Source of the DNA: Antedon mediterranea
Lineage: Eukaryota > Echinodermata > Crinoidea > Comatulida > Antedonidae
Assembly (NCBI RefSeq): GCF_964355755.1
Contig: NC_092680.1
Coordinates: 18,639,001 to 18,703,000, forward strand
Direction of reading: 5' to 3'
DNA length: 64,000 bases
The notes under the pieces are model-generated. The model was not told the origin of the DNA. It did not search any database and saw only the letters and a list, made by a program, of their open reading frames with translations. Shown in pieces: positions 1 through 11,628 of the stretch (position 1 is the first letter of the stretch; each line of letters begins with the position of its first letter). The position numbers were made by a program, and so were the translations under genes.

Positions 1-3000
1 CTCTGAATAGAGACAGCACCGTCTTTTGTCCCATTCATCTGAAAGCATCCCGTTTCTACTTTACCTGTGACGGTTTCAGGAGAAATAGTGTAGGTGACGC
101 CATAGTCAAAGCCAGCATTCTTTTCAAAGAGGTAAGTCTTGTCCAAACCTACAAAAAATTAAAAAGTAAAGTCAGTTTATTGTTTGGTTATTGCCAGGCT
201 CTTACAAGCTAATAGTAGGCATTCACATTTGAATTTGAACAAAAAAATGAATGTATGAAAATACAGATATTAAGTGAAATTTTCCTTTTATAAAAGTTGG
301 CTCTCTCTTACATAAATGCACAAGCTCTTTCCTTTCTAACCGGGAGCTTTTGATTTGAAGTTGAGGTAGTATTTCTTTTAGGCCTTTTTTTTATTATCCA
401 GCAAAGGATCAGAGAGGGAAAGGTGTGCAGAAGTGCATCACATTGCATGATTGCTATGTGTCAGACGATGAACATCGACATGTCGACTCACCTAGGTCTC
501 AAATCAAAAGCTCCCTATTCATTCTTCCTTCAATTTTTTGTTAATAAAGATTATTAATAAAGTATTGGTATAATACTATATTCCTATACATTTTTACCAT
601 TATAGAAGGAAACCAGGCTCCTTTTGGTCTTCACATCATAGTAAATAGAAAACTCCTCCTTCAATTCAGCGTACGGTAATTGCAGAACACCAGAGGCATA
701 GTAGCTTCCTGTAAATGCTGGCTTGGGAGGATCTGCTTTCACTGATAATGAACCTGTGGAAAACAACAACGTTTGACATTAATACATCTTCACCTGATAA
801 AGTGTGTCATTGTTTTAACACTAAAAATGATTACCATTGCACAGGAAACGGAAAAGTTATTATATTTGGTTAAATATCTATTGTCCACCAAACAAAAATA
901 AAGGTGGAAACAAACTTATAATATTCTAATCCATTTTTGTTTTCGGACAATTATATCTTTTAAAGACTAGCTCCAGGTATAAAATTTATATTTATGATAA
1001 AATATAAACCAACAACATTGATAACGCCATTAATTGTCAGCGGTAAAGAAAACAAGTTTTGTGAAATAAGCCTTTTTCAAACAAGTGGTGCTATAAGAAT
1101 ATGTTGTAATGTTATACTATCGGAAATTCACCAAAATTGAATGTCATTTATGTAAATTTAAGTTTGCTTTTTTGGGAGAAAAAAAAGTGTACAAATAAAA
1201 AGACAGGGAAATATAATTTTAGAATTAGTTACCCAGTTAATACTTGTAAGTCATTGAAAATCGGTATAAGCCTACACGGCACAGTGCGTCGTTTAAACGT
1301 TGGTGGCGCCACAATCAATACAATTTAAAAATGTAATGCTTTTATTCACATTCCTTTCATACTGTATTTGCTTGTATTTGTTTACATACAAATAAAGAAA
1401 GCTCTGTCTACACTATCAAACTAGTTTGACAAAAACGTATGATGATAGACAGAGCTTTGGATTGGTGTATAGTATCATGTGACTTGACTCCATAAAACAC
1501 ATACAGATAAAAGGTAATCCTTTGTTTCACATTCTATTCCAACAATGGCTATTTCACTCTTCCTGTTGTACAGTAGGCCTACTTCCTCAATTGATGATTA
1601 TAGCATAGAGAAATAACTCCATGGGTATGGTATATTCACAAACATGTCTAATCAGACAAGTCTTTTACTTATCTATGATTTCTAGACAATTATCTCTCCC
1701 TCCCACATATTCCTGGAAAACTAAATAATTAGTGTGGTATATTTTGCCTCGGAGGTATTTATCCCTAATACTAAATAGTGGTTAGATGTCCAAGGTGTAG
1801 TGTTTTTTAAGGGTTTAGTTTTCCTAGAATGTAGGATTTGTTGTTTGTTTCCCAGGGTATAATTTTCCCTGGGGATTTTTCCGGATGGTACAGTAGCTGT
1901 CTGTGTGATTTATGGTGAAGTGTCTGGATATGGCAGGTTATTTGTATGGGGTAGACATTATGTTGGGTAGAATTCCTCTCACTTTATGGATCATTTGCAT
2001 GTTATCTAGGAAAATCAAATGCGATTGTATTGTTCAAAATGGAAGAATCTTGTCAGAAATTTCATAAAGGTCCAAGTTCCAGAAAAACATGCCACTGCAC
2101 CTAGCTAGGTACTGTATAGGCACAGTACTTAAAATTGGCATACAATTACATCACCTTATTGCATGCTCTGTTCTTCTACAGTACTGTGTACAGTGGTTAA
2201 AATATTAGTAAATGATAAATATTTTGGAACACATACCATTTCATATGCATAATACTATGCTATTTTACAGACAAAAATTTAAAAGCTGACTGGTGGACTG
2301 ACAATAATAATAATTAATAATAAAACAATCACTTTACTTGGATAAGTCTAGCTAGTAACAAAATATGATGAACCATCCTGGGAATTCCTTTAATTTTGGT
2401 ACATGATGCAAGGACATAATACAATATTGCAACGCATTCAAGTGATTTGACCAATCACAATCAATGGATTATTCGAACAGTCGCTTGTCATTGGTTACCT
2501 TGCTTGCATTGCGTCTACGTCCTTGCGTCTCTAGTCGGAACCAAGCTGTAATGCAGTGTTACTTTCTTGTTGACATAAAAGTTTGCGGTACACCACATAT
2601 ATAATTTCGATCAATATACACGATCATTGGATTTCGCCATGCAAACCTTCAAACAGTAGTATTTTTCTTAACAACTCATCATATTCCTATCAATTAATTA
2701 TTAAATACAGTTTTGTAATGTATAGCATGGAGTTTATTCTTTACTCCATGTGTATAGTTAAGTTAGTAAGTAAGTACATACAAAGAATTATTTGTTGATT
2801 AGATAGTAGTTTCTAGCCAAGTAAAACTAAATGTAAGTAGCTATCTTCTGTCCTTGTTGGTGGTATGGGTATCATAGTAGCCATACCAAAAAAGAGAGAT
2901 TATGTGAGCAACACTGAGACTCTGCTTACTAGCCTACTACCTACCTGTTCTAGTTACTAAGTTAGTACTAGGCCTACTGTCTGTCGATAGACCCTACCTA

Positions 3001-3211
3001 CTACTACTACTACTACTACTACTACTTACTAGCTTATTAGGGCCTAGCTAGTTTAGCTTAGTTAGGCTTAGTTAGCTGGGTTAATTTGGTTTGGTTGCTA
3101 CAGTACAACTACAAGACAACGTGTAATGTCTAACTACAGTACAGTTATTAGAATTTAATACTAACCTGATAGGTCCACTAACAAAACAAACAAAACTATT
3201 ACACACTTCAT
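1..3211 (-). CDS. Secreted papain-family cysteine protease, N-terminal exons (partial, runs off left edge)
   Basis: Three coding exons join in phase: 3211-3166 (ATG, 15 residues plus one base), 753-598 and 148-1. About 116 residues are visible. Exon 1 encodes a short hydrophobic signal peptide (MKCVIVLFVLLVDLS), so the product should enter the secretory pathway. The next segment contains LPYAELKEEFSIYYD and, across the splice, FYNGLDKTYLF, then a Cys followed by MNGTKDGAVSIQ. These match, from memory, the N-terminal domain that precedes the I29 inhibitor and C1A peptidase domains in invertebrate digestive cysteine proteinase / counting factor-associated protein D-like enzymes. The catalytic Cys-His-Asn domain is outside the window, so protease activity is inferred from the family. 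The start was chosen because this ATG directly opens the signal peptide and its donor (GTTAGT) is phase 1, as exon 2 requires. It is divergent from the stathmin gene, 732 bp away. Confidence 0.75.
1398..1458. mobile_element. Internally deleted copy of the AAAGCTCTGTCTAC MITE
   Basis: AAAGCTCTGTCTAC at 1398 and its inverted partner (ATAGACAGAGCTTT) at the other end, only 61 bp in all. The first 36 bases match the copy at 25500 almost exactly. Lies in intron 1 of the protease gene. Confidence 0.6.
2405..2547. mobile_element. Degraded hairpin MITE (GGTTCC…GCAAGGACGT family)
   Basis: Shares GATGCAAGGAC, TGACCAATCACAA, CGCTTGTCATTGGTTA and ACGTCCTTGCGT with the well-kept copy at 33691-33859, in the same order. 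Its arms have drifted apart. Confidence 0.55.
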
Positions 3212-3943
3212 AACAAAAACTCGATCCTACACTCTCTTGACAACAACAAGCTGCACTGAAATTTAAAAAACAGTGTGTGCACATCACGTGGATTACAGCA
3301 CGTGATAGGAGGAGCAATAAATCAGGTGCATTTTCTGCACGTGGTATGGGGCGCCGACATGTAATGCAATACAGTGAGCATTGTGTAGACACAATTTTTA
3401 CTTTGCAGAAATTATATTATATAGTTTGAGAAGAAACTATGTTCAGAATTTTCGCATAGTTAGAAAGGATAAAATGTTCAGTCTTCGAAAAAACAGAATT
3501 CAATTTTATCTTTGAAATAGCCTACGCGTGGCCCTGTAAAAAGTTTTTTCAGAAGTAATTCAAACTAAAAATTGAACAAACAAAATAATAAAAAAAAATT
3601 GACAAAATTAGCCTTAATTAATTTATTTATTTTCTAAATAGAAGTAGTGCCTTCTATTCATAATAATAATAAACCCTTTTTATCATGGAGGTCTATTTTA
3701 TACCTCCATGCAGCATGCTTTTTCATTAGGCCTATGTCTCTCTGCGCTCTGCATGCTAGTTGCATGTGCATGACGTCACGTAAGTTCCGCGTTTTGCGTA
3801 AATGCGTTGCTCGTACCAACGAGTTGCCACACAACTCCATGCCAACAAGAACATTCTGTCTTTGCCTTTGCTAAGACAAGCACCTTCACAATTTCTCAGT
3901 GACTATTTGAAATTAAACTACGAAATTTTCTAGTAGGCCTAAT
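3212..3943. promoter_or_regulatory. Divergent promoter region between protease and stathmin genes
   Basis: The 732 bp between the two start codons must hold the 5' UTRs and promoters of both genes. A perfect CRE palindrome, TGACGTCA, lies at 3771-3778, 166 bp before the stathmin ATG. It is followed by GC-richer sequence with an imperfect inverted repeat GTTGCTCGTACCAAC near 3806, which loosely resembles an RFX X-box. No TATA box is obvious. Transcription start sites cannot be seen from sequence alone. Confidence 0.45.
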
Positions 3944-5659
3944 ATGGGATCGTGTTATTCTAAAATTAAAGTCAAACCTGACGCAAAAGATGATAAAAAT
4001 CATCAAACAAGGAAAGAAGTGAAAGAACGCAAAAAAGTAAATCGAATTCTTAGGTTTTTCCAACGAAGATCAAACAAAGTGGGCGTCATGCCAGAGGTAG
4101 ATTTTTGTATTTTGTATATTTGGCTATTGTCAAGTAACGTGCATGTACACTTTACCATACAGTTGTGTTAAATATTTGTTAGGGCTGCATGCCAAAATAA
4201 AATAAAATATAGGCCTAATGTATTCTGTCTAACTTGTTTTGTTTTGTAGAGAGGCTTACGTAAATCTTGCCCACCAAATTTTCCACGGTGCCGTTATTAT
4301 TTTTCTGTTCATTTTTCTTTAATCAGATGTTCCTTTATAATTGTTTTTCTACAGAGTGATTCAGAAACCAATCTTTCTGATCATGCATCTTTGATGAGCC
4401 ATGACGAAAGAGTGAATGAAGAACTACTAAGATTAAAGGATGGAAACTCAACTGGTAAGACAAAAGGAAACTATAAAAAAATAAGAAAAATGATACAAAT
4501 GAATAATATCGAATATGATTACATTTATTGTAAACATACATTATATTACAAATAATCCATTTTCTTCTTTTCTTACTTTTAGCAAACATTGTTCCAACTC
4601 GTCGACTTCCACCTATTGGTAACCAAAGTATGCCGACTCTTAGAGACAAGAGCACCTTCCAGATCTTAGAAGAGCTAAGAATGTCTGGTGTCATCGTGAA
4701 CCCAAGACCTGGACAAAATGGATGCTCCTTTGACATTTTGGATGGAGTCAAACCTGTATTAGAGATGCCACGGTCATTGTCCAGACTCGAGCGACAAACA
4801 GACGACGAGAACAATGGAAGAGAAACTAATCTTACTTGGAAGCTAACAGCAGCCGAAAAGAGACGAAAAGTAAGAATACTGATATCAACCAAATATTGAC
4901 ATCCTAGCATAAGCACTACTCTTTATTATCATTGTCGTCATTATCAGTATCTCCATTTCAATCATGACGACAGTCAACAGAGTCACCAATGTTTTAACTC
5001 TTAATACCTGCTTTACCATACTATAATAACAGACAGATTGTTGCTTTAATTTTAGGAGTTTCTTCTTAAAAGAAAGCAATCACTTAAGGTACGAAAGACC
5101 ACAGCATTCCAACAAACACTTTCGGAAAAACGAGAGCTCCAGGATATGCAAAACCAAGCGAAACAAATCGCAGCCGAGGAAAGAAGACAGGTATGCAGAC
5201 TTAGGTTCTTCAGTTTAAATAAAAGTGTCTGTATTCAATAATAATAATAATAATAATGTGATAGAGTGAAGGGGAATTTTTCAGTCAAAGAATGCAGTTT
5301 ATTTCAAAAGTTGATTTTTCCCGAGTTTAAAGCTCTATAAATTTTTTTCATTTTAGAACCAGCTTCTTCAAAAGACAAAGAAAGTGAATATTGAGGATGT
5401 CAGAAAAAGATTTGATCGCATTGACGATAAAATCAGAGAAAATGCACAGAAAGTACTTAAGGAGAAGGAAGAGACTTGTAGACTAGTGATGATGAAGAAG
5501 GAGCACAGGCAGATAATTACTTGTATGGCCACAAACCAGCATCAGAGAGCTGTTAGGTACAGGAAACGAGATAGGATTGAACAAGAGAGGTTGGATTTGG
5601 AAGTTGAAGTAGAAAAAGACAACACTTACTTTGCACCGGAAGAACATTATGATCTTTAA
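3944..5659 (+). CDS. STMND1: Stathmin-domain-containing protein (STMND1-like), five exons, 325 residues
   Basis: Exons 3944-4096, 4355-4454, 4583-4869, 5056-5190 and 5357-5659 join in frame with GT-AG sites. The protein starts MGSCYSKIK: Gly2 is a likely myristoylation site and Cys4 a possible palmitoylation site, which would tether it to membranes. A Lys/Arg-rich stretch follows (residues 15-47). Exon 3 encodes a segment (KSTFQILEELRMSGVIV) that matches the conserved block of vertebrate STMND1 (…ILEELIVQGII…). Exons 4-5 encode a highly charged, probably alpha-helical region of about 150 residues (AAEKRRKEFLLKRKQSLK onward). It resembles a stathmin domain, which binds tubulin in stathmin proper. 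Tubulin binding here is inference. Exon 5 ends with an acidic tail. The gene is complete and intact. It converges on the 3' end of the spectraplakin gene. Confidence 0.8.
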
Positions 5660-5770
5660 ATTTATCATTTGAAACAAACTTTTACACGTTCAAAGTATCA
5701 GCTACCCAGATATTTCAGACAAGCTCAATATAATGTTATATAATATGTATATTTTTTTTTTATCTCGTGA

Positions 5771-5776
5771 AATAAA
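5771..5776 (+). terminator. Poly(A) signal AATAAA of the stathmin-domain gene
   Basis: AATAAA lies 112 bp after the TAA stop and is the first canonical hexamer downstream. It is followed by T-rich and GT-rich sequence (GTTGTTGATTTGTTC), as expected for a cleavage site. Confidence 0.6.
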
Positions 5777-5779
5777 TTA

Positions 5780-7495
5780 TAACGAGTTTTATTTATATCC
5801 ATTGTTGTTGATTTGTTCTCATTTTTATAAAAGGTGAAAGATGTATTACGTGAAACAAATATCTAAAGTTTGTCGCGGGGTCCTTTCGATTTTATATATG
5901 GATGTAATACCGAAATAATTTTTAATTTAAATAATTAATGTTACCTCGTATTGTTCAATAAGAGGGTCCCGTACCTCAGGTAAAGGGGCCTGCATCATCA
6001 TCAGCACTCGAATCACATAAATCATTGATGCAAAAACCATTTTACTGCAAAATAAAGTGTTTATTCACCTCCAATAGCTTTGCTATTTTAATTACTAAAC
6101 ACGCCAAAACAAAACAAAGCAGAAAGTGCCTGAATACGCAAGCGCAGAACACTATTATTACATCACACATTGAAATCTGCCATCATGTTACAATCTTTAT
6201 AATATTACTAAATTAAAAGTTACTAATTAGCAATGGAAGATTTTGCCTATATTAATTTTGTAATTGAAAATCTATTTACCCAAATTTATTAAACATCGGT
6301 GAGTGAAATTTAAAAAAGTTCAATCAATGGGATATACACCAATTACAATAATTCAACCGTAACCAAAATACTAATTTACCGAATCTTTGGTTTCCTAAAT
6401 AAATGACATAACATAAAAGGGTTTTAAACTATACATTAAAGTCTATAGTACGTTCATTGATGCCCAATTATCTAGTTTAATAATTGGATGACCTTTGACA
6501 TATTTTGATTGATTGATTTATAAATGGTCTTAGTCTAAAAGTATATGCAAAATGTTGAGAAACATATTAACATAAACCTGTAAGCATTTGCATATATTAT
6601 TTTTATTTAAGCTGTTAATAATACAACTCTATAAAAAAAGACCAACATTGTATTGCAATATCAATTAAGCATTCCTAATGCATCATTTTATATCCCAAAG
6701 CGTAAAGTAAAAATGCTTAACTACTAAGGCCATCGCAAGAAAGGAAAATATAAAAAAAAACTTAAATTCATTAACAAACAAAAATTAATATTTTATTCCT
6801 AAACACAAATGCACACAATTTTAATTAGTACTCGGCTGTTATAGATCACTGCATAGTCCCCACTTAACAGAGATCTAAAATTCAACAAGTATTTCAAAAT
6901 GAAAAACAGAAATGCCAGAATTCAAGGAATTAAGTCCCCACTTATCCTAGAATCTGGCTTTTTAAATTTATCTGAATATTCCAGAAATCAAATTATTATG
7001 ATCAACACATGTACCAGAAATATAAAAGAAAAAAAAAGTGTTTATTTAATATCTTTGTTGACATTTTTACTTTTGCAATTTTAGACAAAAATAAGGGAAA
7101 AAACGAAATAATATACTTGTTACCTTATATTAAAAAAACATCTTAAATTCCATAATTTAAACTATGAATAAATTTAATACAGTTATTTCTAAAAAAAAAT
7201 CTACACAGTATACATTTGAATAATCTGAAAATTGTACAATAAAAAAATCAAATACATAGGTACTGTATTATTTCAATACTTTCTAAATATACAAATAAAT
7301 CTAAATATATAATGGCAATATTAGCCATATAATAATATTTTTCTTTTTATTCCATAAGAACATAATATTTTCATGATAATACACATAGGTGAAATAGTTG
7401 CAAACATATTATTTAACATACATATAAAAATCTATTTAAATTGTTATCACGCGCAAGATTGTGGAGTTAAAGAATTTATTTCGCTTACTTTAATT
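5780..7495. other. Convergent intergenic region / spectraplakin 3' UTR
   Basis: This very AT-rich 1.7 kb lies between the ends of two convergent genes. The part nearest 7495 is probably spectraplakin 3' UTR. An AATAAA on the minus strand (7480-7475) lies only 16 bp after the long-isoform stop, and several later A/T-rich hexamers could also serve. I see no convincing coding sequence. Confidence 0.4.
7475..7480 (-). terminator. Possible poly(A) signal of the long spectraplakin isoform
   Basis: AATAAA on the minus strand, 16 bp past the TAA stop. Use would give an unusually short 3' UTR. Other A/T-rich hexamers exist further down, so this is only one option. Confidence 0.3.
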
Positions 7496-10400
7496 TTATT
7501 TTGGGTGGGATTTTGAACTAGTTTTTGAAGGACCAGTCGTTTTTGAAGGACCAGTCGTTTTTGAAGGACCAGTCGTTTTTGAAGGACCAGTAGTTTTACC
7601 ACCACGGGTGTATGTCGTTCTCTTATGGGTTGGCATAGTAACAGTACGGGTTTCCTCGGTAATGGTACGCACGGTGACTTCTCCGAGCGTTCCTCCGGTA
7701 TACTGTTTAGTGTTGTAGTCGACTGTAGTGTGTCTCCCCGTGGTCTTTGCTTTGGTGGAAAATCCCTTATGAGTTCCATTTTTATCCTTGCTAGGTGGAT
7801 TACCTGTCGAGAAATTGAATAAGAAAATTAGATTCAAATTCAAATGTTTTCATTTGCAGGCTTTTTTTAAATTAGTAAATATGAATAATTACAAAAATCA
7901 ACATAAACAAATCTTTTATTAGAAAAAAGCATATTTATAAGTTGAACTTATGCATGTTCTAAAAGGCAAAATAAATATGATAAATATAATATAAATATTA
8001 TATATTAAAGTATCATATGATTTATTAATTCTTTATAAATTACATACTTGCATAGAAGATGCTATTGTACCATAATGTATGCTATTTTGCACAGAAAAAC
8101 TTGTGAATAAAATTGATTTAGTATTATATAAAATTATATAAAATGTACAATACCGACTCTTTTTGACAATGCAATTTATCTTTAGGCTCTGTGTTTTTTT
8201 AAATTTTATCTTTATTTAAATATAACAATAATCATGTCTAGTCAACCTATATTTTTTGTATATAAGCATTAGTTTCCACTATTAGGCACAAAAAACCTTA
8301 AGATTGTAATGTTATAGCCTATTTTATTGGGTTGGTTAGCAAATTGTCTACCAGGACACCAAAAAAACCTACACCAACATATTACCTTTTGATCGCATTT
8401 ATTTTGTATAATAAAAATAAATAAATAAAATCCATAAATATTAGTGCTTTATATTGGTAATGTACAGTAACCCATTGGTTTTTTAAAATATTGTTTTCAA
8501 TGTAAAATGTGCTTATTTTGTTAATTTGAAATCTTTTGGTTCCACCATAATCTCATCATTGTTAATGTTGCCACATTTATCAAATGTTTTTACTACATAT
8601 ATTTTCTATTGTTTTTGTTTATATTTATTTATATAAATTTTGATTATAAATAATGATAATGATTGTTTATATTTATTTATAATAACGATCCATGCTTCAT
8701 AACAAACAGACTATGATGATAACATGTAACTGATACATGTAAATAATTATAAAGTTGTTTAAAACAATACAAAATTATAATTCATCCTGTTAGGAGCTCA
8801 TTGTACTAAGCCTCGGCATTATGTGGTAGGGTGGCCAGTTCCTTTCAACACCGCCTCATTCTCCCTAGTATTTTAAACCAGGTACTCATTTACAACTGAG
8901 TGGACTGGGAGTTGTTGGGAATTGAACTTGGGTCTCTGTATGACAGTCAAGTGTCCTAAGCACTCGGCTACCCAACTGATTACTATTAATTAGATGAATA
9001 TATAAATTCATGCTCCATGACACACATACTCTGAAAACTTTGCTAAATGACAGCAAATATTATATGTTCTAACACATGTTGTTCAGTACATCAGTTCAGA
9101 AAAATAAAAATAATTTACATCAGCAACAAAACCAGACAAATGCAGTTTTATATAAACTAAACTAAATGAAATGTTAATAAAAACAAAACTGGTAATTTAA
9201 AAGCCTTTTCCACAATTAATTTCTATTGAAATTATCCTATTATATACGATATTAGTTAAACCTGCAAATTAAAATATGATGTTTAAAGTAGAATACATAT
9301 AACATGTTAGTAACTATATTTCATGCACAAGACAAGAGTTAGTTTCATGCAGCAACATAAACTTCACTTTTTTCTTCCCCTACGATGGTTTCTTAAACAA
9401 AACCTATCACCAGGAGCTTGGAAAATGGGTGTGATCAATTTAGTTTTCCTAATTTAAGATTTAACAAACCCCCCCCACCCCCAAAAAAAAGACATATCTG
9501 ATTAACATTACGAATATTACTATTATTATTATTATTATCAAATGTCCCCTTAATAGGGGTTGGCTGTAGTGTTGGACATATATTGCCACTTGTTTGTTTC
9601 ACAGGAAATTGTCTCCTTAATAGGGGTTTTCCCTGCATAGGAGTGTTCTAATATGATTTTTAAATTTTGAATACAATTTGGAATGAAAATGTATAATTCT
9701 ATAAGCTGATGGCCAGTAAACTATATATCTTTAGTACACAAAGAACAATAATTATGTTTAATGTGTTTGGTTTGGACAAAATTGATCAGACCCAGTGAAG
9801 TATATGTGACACACAAGAGTATTACATGCATTGTTCACTTCACCCTTTAACGTTTGGAACCATAACGCTTTTGAAATTCATCTTGTACTGGTGAAAGAAG
9901 ATCTAAAAAGAGGGAGTAAGTAAAACACATATAAACACAGGTCATAGGTCATTCTTGTGAACTTCGGAAATAATCAGGCTCATCTGCTTCTGATGCTAGG
10001 AAACAATAGCGAAACAACATGTAATTTACATTTTAGTATGCACATAAGAAGATATAGAAATATTTGGGTATAACTCACAGAAATTAAAATATAAATTTTA
10101 AAATGAACTGAACGAAGAATTAAAAGACAAAAATAAACAGATGAAATGAAAATTTTTCAAAAGTAAAAGAAACCAATAAATGTATTTAGGAAAAACAACA
10201 AAAACACATACAATTAATTAAAAAAAAATAAGATTTTTAGTATAATTTATCAATAATACTGTAATACAAATTTACAATGCAATCCCACCAATCAGTTCAA
10301 CCAATAATTTATTGATCAATACCAATCAAATGATCAAACCCACCATCTTTTATCAAAATAATTTGAAAGGTTATTAAAATACTCATGTGTTAATCATTAC

Positions 10401-11628
10401 TTACGAAATACTCGTTTGAAAATTGGTATTGTACGTTTTTTTCTAAAATCTTTGCAATAAAAGACACAAACATACAAATTTGCATAAATGTGTACAATAT
10501 TAAAACAGCCAAATTGAATGATTTCATTTTAAGGAAGGAAGGATCAATTTCAATTGTTGATGATTTAGAAAGCATGCATTTTTCATTTAAACTATCTTGA
10601 CCATCAAGTTCACACTGGGAAACTCCCATTGACTGAAGCTACTACAATAAAGAAAGTGAAGACTTCTACAGTCTACCCATCAATATATATTTAGTTGTAT
10701 TTGACCTTGTATATTCCTATGGTTTCCACCACTTAAGATTGGATCATTTTCAAAAAAAGTTTCATGAGTAGTCTATGTATGGCAAGAAGGCCAGTAGACT
10801 ACAGTGAATTAACTAAAGTGAGGCATAGATCATAGAATTGAGAATATCTCACCCAAAATTTTTGGGACTGGGATTTTATAAGGTCAAATACAGTAGGGAA
10901 TGCTTGATTTGCGACGACGGAGAATTTGTTATGTCACATTGTGTGCGCATTCATGGACTCTTTCTTACTCAGTTTTGGTGGATTCTAAATCCAGACTACA
11001 ACATTCATTACAAATCGAAAGCTTCCTAGTAAAAAGAATTTTAGAAAATACATCCTACCATTACATACATTAATCGACAAAATATACATGAACATATACA
11101 TTATCATATTGTTTTAAAATTCTCACCTGGAGTAGCCTCTCTGGTGGTTGTTTTTCTTGTCATTGTTGTGCCATTTGTACGACTCGTTGTTGTTCTTGTA
11201 ATGCCTCCGTCGGGGCTCTCAGTCACTTTGGTTCTGGTACGGGTGGTCCTAGGTGTCTCCTGCCATGGCCGGGAAATATTCTTTTTCTCTCTTATCTAGA
11301 AAATTCATATTCAATTTATTTATTTTAATAGCATTCTTAATTAAAGTAAAAAAGTTGCATTGTCAAATAAATACATAATTTGTTTTTCTACATTTTTGTA
11401 GTTGATGGAATTACATTTTTTATGCTACTATATCTTAAAATATTGCGTCTTCATAACAGAATGATAGACTAACCTTAATAAGGGGCCCTTGCAGGCTGGC
11501 ACTACCCGTACTGCTTTCAGACGGCGACCGTGACCTCATGCTCCGCTTCTGAAATGGCGTCATTGACTGGCTAACTCCAGCTGCTAGGATAAATCTCTCC
11601 CTTAGTTCAACATTGGTGCGACCTTTAG
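7496..11628 (-). CDS. MACF1/DST: Spectraplakin C-terminal tail (3 exons, long isoform)
   Basis: Exons 11628-11474, 11295-11127 and 7803-7496 complete the protein. The first carries the end of GAS2 and a Ser/Arg stretch ([18 protein letters not shown]). The second is Thr/Arg-rich ([20 protein letters not shown]). The last holds a tandem TTGPSK repeat and ends SKSHPK. Basic, Ser/Thr-rich tails of this kind bind the microtubule lattice and EB proteins in the family. I see no clear SxIP EB-binding motif here. The intron 11126-7804 contains an alternative last exon at 9902-9847. Confidence 0.88.

Larger units (their letters stand above)
754..3165 (-). other. Intron 1 of the cysteine protease gene
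   Basis: This 2.4-kb stretch lies between the signal-peptide exon and exon 2 (acceptor at 755-754, donor at 3165-3164). It holds a 61-bp MITE remnant at 1398-1458, a degraded hairpin MITE at about 2405-2547 and a (CTA)n microsatellite near 3000-3025. I see no other coding sequence in it. Confidence 0.6.
7804..11126 (-). other. Last intron of spectraplakin
   Basis: This 3.3-kb AT-rich stretch holds a tRNA-derived SINE (about 8781-8978), the alternative last exon (9847-9902), a poly-C/poly-A tract (about 9468-9488) and pieces of a repeat that resembles the flank of the transposon at 39.5 kb (9541-9640: TAATAGGGG motifs). A minus-strand open frame with a membrane-like segment lies at 10629-10405. 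Confidence 0.5.

Noticed and set aside
3081-3392. 103-codon Cys-rich open frame on the minus strand
   Set aside because: It overlaps the signal-peptide exon in another frame, has no domain pattern, and the protease exon explains the splice site better.
4335-4916. 193-codon minus-strand open frame
   Set aside because: It is the antisense shadow of stathmin exons 2-3 and their intron. The plus-strand frame has splice sites and homology.
7447-7779. 110-codon minus-strand frame rich in LVLQKR repeats
   Set aside because: It is the TTGPSK repeat read in another frame. The in-phase frame from the upstream exon is the one with the correct acceptor and stop.
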